Positions 60,424-64,000 of a stretch of DNA of 64,000 bases are shown here, piece by piece. Made by a program: the position numbers and the translations under genes. The stretch comes from a virus. The notes under the pieces were generated by a model that saw nothing but the letters and a program-made list of their open reading frames with translations, did no database searches and was not told where the DNA came from. Numbering within the stretch: the stretch's first letter is position 1; each line of letters begins with the position of its first letter. The stretch covers positions 34,645-98,644 of the IMG/VR virus record IMGVR_UViG_3300010354_000054. The stretch is one strand, 5' to 3'.

Positions 60424-61161
60424 CTATCGATAAAGCTCTTCGAACTTCTTTCTTGTGATTCCGTAATCTAGTAACACGAGACATCCTTTGTCATTCACTC
60501 CCCATGACGACAACTTCTCGATGTCTCCTGTGAGCATTCCACTATATCGATCCAAGAAGCTTCCGAGACTCTCGAGAAATTCTTTGCCTGTTGGACAGTC
60601 TGATCCTGTTTGACCTTTTGTCTTGCTGTTTCGAGATTCTTCTGGCTCAAGCTTCTTTGTTATCTGCGATACTGTCGATTCAATCTCAGATTTATTCGAC
60701 AAGCCGAGGACGCGTCTTACTTCTGACCATACAACTCCGCACACCCGTTCTGCAGCCTTATATTCTCCGTCCTCGAGAGGATTTACGAATTCAGCCACGA
60801 GCCACGCATATTCTGGTGAAGTATCATAAACAGAAGCCAAAATAGAGTGAACGTGTGGGTCTCGACCTGCTACTGCTTCGAGCTTATTTTGCTCGAGTCC
60901 TTTGTTGTTCCTTGCTATTTTTAGAACTTTTCCGTTTTTCAGGTTGAAGACGAACCTGCTTGATCCCATTCCGAATTCTTCAAGACCAAATCTTTTTGCA
61001 GCTCTTATCATTGCCCTGAAGGGATCTTTTGTGTTCCATTCTTCTGGATCTTGAAAAGCTGCTTCCACCCAATCGAGCGGGTCCTTAGAAGTTTTGACGT
61101 CTTCGTAAGACATCTCTAGAAGTATGGATCTAACGTATCTCTTTAAGAGCTTCTCATTCAT
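60424..61161 (-). CDS. Protein kinase-like fold with putative capsid-targeting N-terminus
   Basis: 245 residues. The start MNEKLLKRYVRSILLEMSYE is the shared basic helix with an LLE site. From residue 60 it follows a kinase fold: GMGSSRFVFNLKNGKVLKIA (glycine-rich loop 64-71, Lys 81), YAWLVAEFVNPL (hinge), TGDIEKLSSWGVND (Asp 213 at the HGD position) and CLVLLDYGIT (Asp 232, DFG-like). The Asn expected five residues after the catalytic Asp is Ser, so activity is uncertain. If packaged and injected it would be an early-acting effector, like T4 Alt. Last gene of a minus-strand trio. Confidence 0.6.
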   Translation of the reverse strand: MNEKLLKRYVRSILLEMSYEDVKTSKDPLDWVEAAFQDPEEWNTKDPFRAMIRAAKRFGLEEFGMGSSRFVFNLKNGKVLKIARNNKGLEQNKLEAVAGRDPHVHSILASVYDTSPEYAWLVAEFVNPLEDGEYKAAERVCGVVWSEVRRVLGLSNKSEIESTVSQITKKLEPEESRNSKTKGQTGSDCPTGKEFLESLGSFLDRYSGMLTGDIEKLSSWGVNDKGCLVLLDYGITRKKFEELYR

Positions 61162-61191
61162 GAAGATTAATTATCTCCACGACAGACAAAA

Positions 61192-61872
61192 TTATTCAGT
61201 GGTTTGCTTTACCTTTTCTTCCCTCTTTGACTTAATCAGATCGATAATCTCTTGTTTCGTTCCTTCTTGAGCGTTCTTCCATTGCCACGCCACAGAACCC
61301 CTTATCTTTCTTAACATCGCCTCGTAATGATTGCACCTCTTGTCGAGGTCCTCAAACATCTTTGGGTGAGGCTTCTCTAACTGTGCGTTCACCTCAGACG
61401 CCACGTCTAAGAGCTCGTCTCTTCTGTCCTTTTCGTACGCCGATGCGGCTGCTTTGTAAAGTGTGATTAGCTCGTCGTTGTTTCCTACAGCGTCAGGATG
61501 TGTAAGCTTTGCCACGACCCGCCAGAGGCGCTTGTAGTGGTGCTTCACTTCATCACCGCTGTCGTCCATCGATGGAGTCTCAATCTTTGATTCCTGCTTC
61601 GTCTCTGTTGCACCAGACGACTTCTCTTCACTCTTGCCCGTGAATTTTGTCATGTGCTTGGAGGTTTCGTTGACTGGTATCTTGCTTCCTTCTACGATGT
61701 CGTCTGGATCAATGACGACTGACCTTTCTTTTTCTTCTATTCTTGACTCTATCTCACTAACAGATTCTTCGAATGACTCAACCGCCTCAGACGCTTCCGC
61801 CCTGAGATACGCGAGGCGCTTGATTAGCGTCCGCCATCGTTTAGCATCATTCATGATCATAAGTATGATCAT
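61192..61872 (-). CDS. J-domain (DnaJ-like) protein
   Basis: 226 residues from ATG 61872, or about 220 from ATG 61854. HHYKRLWRVVAKLTHPDAVG (111-130) with HPD at 125-127, then LITLYKAAASAYEKDRRDEL, is a J domain helix II-loop-helix III. Helical, charged N- and C-terminal parts surround it (SEAVESFEESVSEIESRIEE). It lacks the G/F and zinc regions of DnaJ. It could recruit host DnaK to a phage target. The start codons lie inside a 26-base palindrome. Confidence 0.72.
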   Translation of the reverse strand: MIILMIMNDAKRWRTLIKRLAYLRAEASEAVESFEESVSEIESRIEEKERSVVIDPDDIVEGSKIPVNETSKHMTKFTGKSEEKSSGATETKQESKIETPSMDDSGDEVKHHYKRLWRVVAKLTHPDAVGNNDELITLYKAAASAYEKDRRDELLDVASEVNAQLEKPHPKMFEDLDKRCNHYEAMLRKIRGSVAWQWKNAQEGTKQEIIDLIKSKREEKVKQTTE

Positions 61873-61875
61873 GAA
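61850..61875 (-). promoter_or_regulatory. 26-base palindrome at the J-domain gene start
   Basis: TTCATGATCATA (61850-61861), AG, then TATGATCATGAA (61864-61875) make a perfect 12-bp dyad. The ATG at 61872 and two further in-frame ATGs are inside. It could be an operator for a dimeric repressor or an mRNA element, though a two-base loop does not fold well. AGGGTGAG stands upstream of the 61872 start. Confidence 0.5.
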
Positions 61876-61884
61876 CTTATAGTC

Positions 61885-62352
61885 TCACCCTGAAATCCAC
61901 CACTCGGGAGGATCGCAATATCTCCATTTTGCAAATCTGCTTTTTTCACCGAGGTAATAGGCTCTGTAGGAAGATACAACGTCTCCTAGGTGATATTTGG
62001 TGTCTTTAATTGCGACTGCAAATGGCGTGAGGTTACCGATAGGAACATTCTTCGGAATATTCTCCGCACACCACACCAATACCTCTTCAGCCTTGTGGAC
62101 CTTTCCGTACCTCTTCGTGTATTCATCGCAGAGCGTGAGACCGTGTGCAGCCAGCCATTTGTAGTTCTCGGTGGATGCACGAGTCCAAACCGTGCACGGA
62201 TGGTTGTAGTGAGTGCGCTTCCAGGGAGCTGAGCCTGGATCGTGAGCTGCGCACAGCATTTGACCTGACTCGAGGATCATCTTCACCACGTGCTTATCGC
62301 ACTGCATCCGTGCAGCCTCTTCTGGATCTTCTGAGAGGACAAATATGTTCAT
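61885..62352 (-). CDS. Conserved phage protein (MNIFVLxxDPxxxA...CDKHVVKM family)
   Basis: 155 residues. MNIFVLSEDPEEAARMQCDK, HVVKMILESGQMLCAAHDPG, HYNHPCTVWTRASTENYKWL, then DEYTKRYGKVHKAEEVLVW and a C-terminal YYLGEKSRFAKWRYCDPPEW. This full-length pattern is common in phages; some annotations call it pyrimidine-dimer glycosylase-like, but I see no resemblance to T4 DenV. The conserved His/Cys/Trp residues suggest an enzyme active on DNA or nucleotides. It begins the minus trio 60424-62352. Confidence 0.65.
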   Translation of the reverse strand: MNIFVLSEDPEEAARMQCDKHVVKMILESGQMLCAAHDPGSAPWKRTHYNHPCTVWTRASTENYKWLAAHGLTLCDEYTKRYGKVHKAEEVLVWCAENIPKNVPIGNLTPFAVAIKDTKYHLGDVVSSYRAYYLGEKSRFAKWRYCDPPEWWISG

Positions 62353-62401
62353 GCCTCTATCCTAGAATTTTAATTTCATGTGTATCATATAATTAAGGCT
62401 C

Positions 62402-62704
62402 ATGAAGATAACTGAGTCTACCCTCCGCAAATTAGTAAGAGAAGAACTTTCTGCGCTTGCCGAGGAGGACTCGGCAAATGTCGGGAAAGACATCAAGGGA
62501 AACACAGCTGCTGAGAAGGCTACTGGCAAGCTTGTTCAAAACAAGGCTTTAGTCTCCACGATGGATCAGATAACTACGACTGATTCACTTGCCTCTTTCA
62601 TTCAAGATGTTGTGAAGATTGCATCTCAAAAGGGCATCTCTCAGCAAGAGGCTGTTTCAGCCCTCAAGAAGGTTCTTGCAGCCGCGACTTCGTCTAAGAA
62701 GTAA
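62402..62704 (+). CDS. Small helical protein with putative capsid-targeting N-terminus
   Basis: 100 residues. MKITESTLRKLVREELSALA-EED is the clearest copy of the shared helix, with an LAE site. The rest is an Ala/Lys/Gln-rich helix pair (EKATGKLVQNKALVSTMDQI; SLASFIQDVVKIASQKGISQ; QEAVSALKKVLAAATSSKK). Like the protein at 51228, it looks like an internal head or DNA-associated protein. AAGG precedes the ATG; it is divergent from the minus-strand trio. Confidence 0.6.
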   Translation: MKITESTLRKLVREELSALAEEDSANVGKDIKGNTAAEKATGKLVQNKALVSTMDQITTTDSLASFIQDVVKIASQKGISQQEAVSALKKVLAAATSSKK

Positions 62705-62757
62705 ACAAAATTTTTTCTTGAACATGACAGCTACGTGTGTCTAAGATTAATCCAACG

Positions 62758-62776
62758 AGGCATCACTAATATGCCT
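62758..62776 (+). promoter_or_regulatory. Small hairpin in the leader of the gene at 62794
   Basis: AGGCAT (62758-62763) and ATGCCT (62771-62776) are six-base arms with a seven-base loop. The AGGAGA ribosome binding site (62779-62784) follows immediately, nine bases before the ATG. It may stabilise the mRNA without covering the site. Confidence 0.35.
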
Positions 62777-62793
62777 TCAGGAGAAATTAGACT

Positions 62794-63060
62794 ATGGCAA
62801 GCAAGAAGAACACCGTTTCGCAGAACAAGAACGCATCGATTCGTACCCGCGAGGACCGCAAGGGAAACCTTCGCACGGAGACTTTCCGTCGCGATGAAGA
62901 CAGTGTTAACGTGACAGTCAGCACTGATCCACGCAATGATTCGACTCGTCTCTCGATCTATACGTCGGAAGGCAATACTCTTCGGTTCGACGGTCGAACG
63001 GCTCGCACTCTTTATCGTACGCTTCAGAAGCACTATCAGGCGACAGACAAGTCTTACTGA
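62794..63060 (+). CDS. Small basic protein of unknown function
   Basis: 88 residues. The start is Lys/Asn/Arg-rich (SKKNTVSQNKNASIRTREDR), then a beta-rich part (VNVTVSTDPRNDSTRLSIYT; SEGNTLRFDGRTARTLYRTL). Charge and fold suggest nucleic-acid binding. It has a strong ribosome binding site and an intrinsic terminator close behind it, and its codon use is like that of the capsid gene (TCG, CGC), so it is probably an abundant product. Confidence 0.6.
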   Translation: MASKKNTVSQNKNASIRTREDRKGNLRTETFRRDEDSVNVTVSTDPRNDSTRLSIYTSEGNTLRFDGRTARTLYRTLQKHYQATDKSY

Positions 63061-63078
63061 TTATTGATGAAATCATAG

Positions 63079-63104
63079 GGGAGGCCGAAAGGCCTCCCTT
63101 TTTT
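63079..63104 (+). terminator. Intrinsic terminator
   Basis: GGGAGGCC (63079-63086), GAAA loop, GGCCTCCC (63091-63098), then six T. A GNRA tetraloop gives high stability. It lies 18 bases after the stop of the small basic gene and separates it from the acidic-protein gene at 63123. Confidence 0.9.
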
Positions 63105-63122
63105 ATAACTGGAGAACTTTAA

Positions 63123-63692
63123 ATGAAAATCGACAAGCCCGATGCTCTAATGCTACATTCTGTTCTTTTTGCGTATGTAAATTCTAACGTTAATCTAGAT
63201 TTTGTTGACGTAGAACATCTACAGTCTTTACAAGAGCGCTTGCAAGATTTTATCACAGACTCTCAAGAAGATTGTCAAGAAGCATCAGACACAGAAGAAG
63301 ATTACGACGAATCTGATGATGATGATGATGATGATTATGATGATGAAGAGAGCGAGGAAGAGGAAGAGGAAGAGGAGGAAGATCCTATTGATGTCTTCGT
63401 AGCTGCAAAAGATGCAGCTGATCTCTCGCCATTAAGTGTAGTCTCTCCTGATGGATCTACAGTATCTCTCGAATTCGAATATGTCGGAGAAGATGACATG
63501 GTAGATGCTCTAATAGATGAGGGAACAGTCATCGTAGACTCAGTTGTAAAAGTAGTTGTCGATGAAAAGAGCGTATCTCTGTATGACGGAGAGGAATGGC
63601 ACGACTTTAAGGTTGTAAAACTTTCTAAGTACTGGAAGAGATTCTTCCCGTCTGGTCAGGTCGTCGGATTCTCAACGGGAGAGAAAGAATGA
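63123..63692 (+). CDS. Highly acidic protein with Asp/Glu run
   Basis: 189 residues. A short folded start (DALMLHSVLFAYVNSNVNLD) leads to an Asp/Glu run of about 35 residues (ESDDDDDDDYDDEESEEEEE and on), then a beta-rich region (VVSPDGSTVSLEFEYVGEDD; VIVDSVVKVVVDEKSVSLYD). The acid run could mimic DNA or bind basic proteins. It has no recognised family. GGAGAA precedes the ATG; its stop overlaps the next start. Confidence 0.6.
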   Translation: MKIDKPDALMLHSVLFAYVNSNVNLDFVDVEHLQSLQERLQDFITDSQEDCQEASDTEEDYDESDDDDDDDYDDEESEEEEEEEEEDPIDVFVAAKDAADLSPLSVVSPDGSTVSLEFEYVGEDDMVDALIDEGTVIVDSVVKVVVDEKSVSLYDGEEWHDFKVVKLSKYWKRFFPSGQVVGFSTGEKE

Positions 63693-63964
63693 ACATTTCT
63701 TTCGATCCACACGAACTTCTCCACACCTTTGAGCTCCTCACAAAGAACCAAATGCTCTTCCCCGAGGACGACGAGAAGCTTCTCAATAAGTTCAGGACAG
63801 GAATCCTCATGGCTTTGAGCAAGCTACACGACGAAGACGTTGCATCGTCTTTCCAGGCATGGGAGGAGATGCAAGCTAAGAAGATTAAGGATCTTGAGCA
63901 ACAGAACGAGGAAGTGATCAAAGGCATGCCAAAAACGAAGGAGGAAGCTTCTCCCAAGAAGTAA
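63689..63964 (+). CDS. Small helical protein upstream of tmRNA
   Basis: 91 residues, mainly helical and charged: HELLHTFELLTKNQMLFPED, KLLNKFRTGILMALSKLHDE and QAWEEMQAKKIKDLEQQNEE, with a KKEEASPKK-type tail. No recognised family. It overlaps the acidic-protein gene by 4 bp (ATGA) and ends six bases before the tmRNA gene, so tmRNA is probably cut from the same transcript. Confidence 0.55.
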   Translation: MNISFDPHELLHTFELLTKNQMLFPEDDEKLLNKFRTGILMALSKLHDEDVASSFQAWEEMQAKKIKDLEQQNEEVIKGMPKTKEEASPKK

Positions 63965-63969
63965 GATTT

Positions 63970-64000
63970 GGGGGTGTAAAGGTTTCGACGGCGCACAGAA
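63970..64000 (+). ncRNA. ssrA: tmRNA gene, 5' end only
   Basis: The last 31 bases begin GGGGGTGTAAAGGTTTCGAC, followed by GG. This is the tmRNA 5' consensus: seven-base acceptor strand GGGGGTG, a short D-loop-like stretch and the GGTTTCGACGG block that marks nearly all bacterial tmRNAs. In tmRNA this part pairs with the 3' end to make the tRNA-like half. The rest, including the tag-reading frame, lies beyond the window. No tRNA genes were recognised upstream. Confidence 0.85.

Overview
The window is a 64 kb piece of a large, strictly virulent T4-related myovirus genome (Caudoviricetes). This rests on a T4-type head module in canonical order: gp17-like terminase, gp20-like portal, gp21/U9-type prohead protease, acidic scaffold and gp23-like major capsid protein. 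A gp55-like late sigma factor, a gp4-like head-completion nuclease, PhoH, a DnaG/gp61-type primase and an SbcD/SbcC (gp47/gp46) pair fused into one protein support it. No integrase, repressor, rRNA or bacterial housekeeping block is seen. The mixture of large FN3/LamG virion proteins, PhoH, ClpP and many carbohydrate genes resembles environmental (marine or freshwater) large T4-like phages; the host cannot be named.

Layout. (1) 1-21587, minus strand: one long, tightly packed, mostly 4-bp-overlapping gene train. It is dominated by sugar-nucleotide enzymes (UDP-sugar dehydrogenase, UDP-galactopyranose mutase, PseB-like dehydratase, DegT aminotransferase, PseH-like acetyltransferase), about twelve known or probable glycosyltransferases and a methyltransferase. 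It ends with the late sigma factor and two small genes. A Cas4/RecB-like nuclease is embedded in it. (2) 21588-21662: divergent promoter region. (3) 21663-28875, plus strand: small genes, a divergent GroEL-apical-domain protein, ClpP, an XPD/DinG-type Fe-S helicase, an Hc1 histone-like protein and PhoH. One minus-strand sigma-region-4-like gene lies among them. (4) 28925-43638: seven large virion proteins, some sharing terminal modules. (5) 43648-49112: nucleic-acid enzymes (gp4-like nuclease, RuvC, primase, Mre11-Rad50 fusion). (6) 49133-60312: DNA packaging and head module, with candidate NATAAATA late promoters in front of the terminase and the portal groups and a strong terminator after the capsid gene. 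(7) 60424-62352, minus: kinase-like, J-domain and conserved unknown genes. (8) 62402-64000: small genes, then the 5' end of a tmRNA gene cut by the window edge.

Three points tie the window together. First, at least six otherwise unrelated proteins begin with the same kind of roughly 18-residue basic/amphipathic helix followed by an (L/I)xE site. This resembles a capsid-targeting and gp21-type cleavage signal, and one carrier is a kinase-like protein that could be injected. Second, the 20 kb glycan train could build a complete branched sugar structure, or remodel the host surface, and it shares a transcript with the late sigma factor. Third, base composition is a mosaic: G+C-rich blocks (helicase; gp4-RuvC-primase-Mre11; part of the portal; protease; capsid) switch to A+T-rich sequence within genes, and several genes in these blocks have weak ribosome binding sites and inverted repeats over their start codons.
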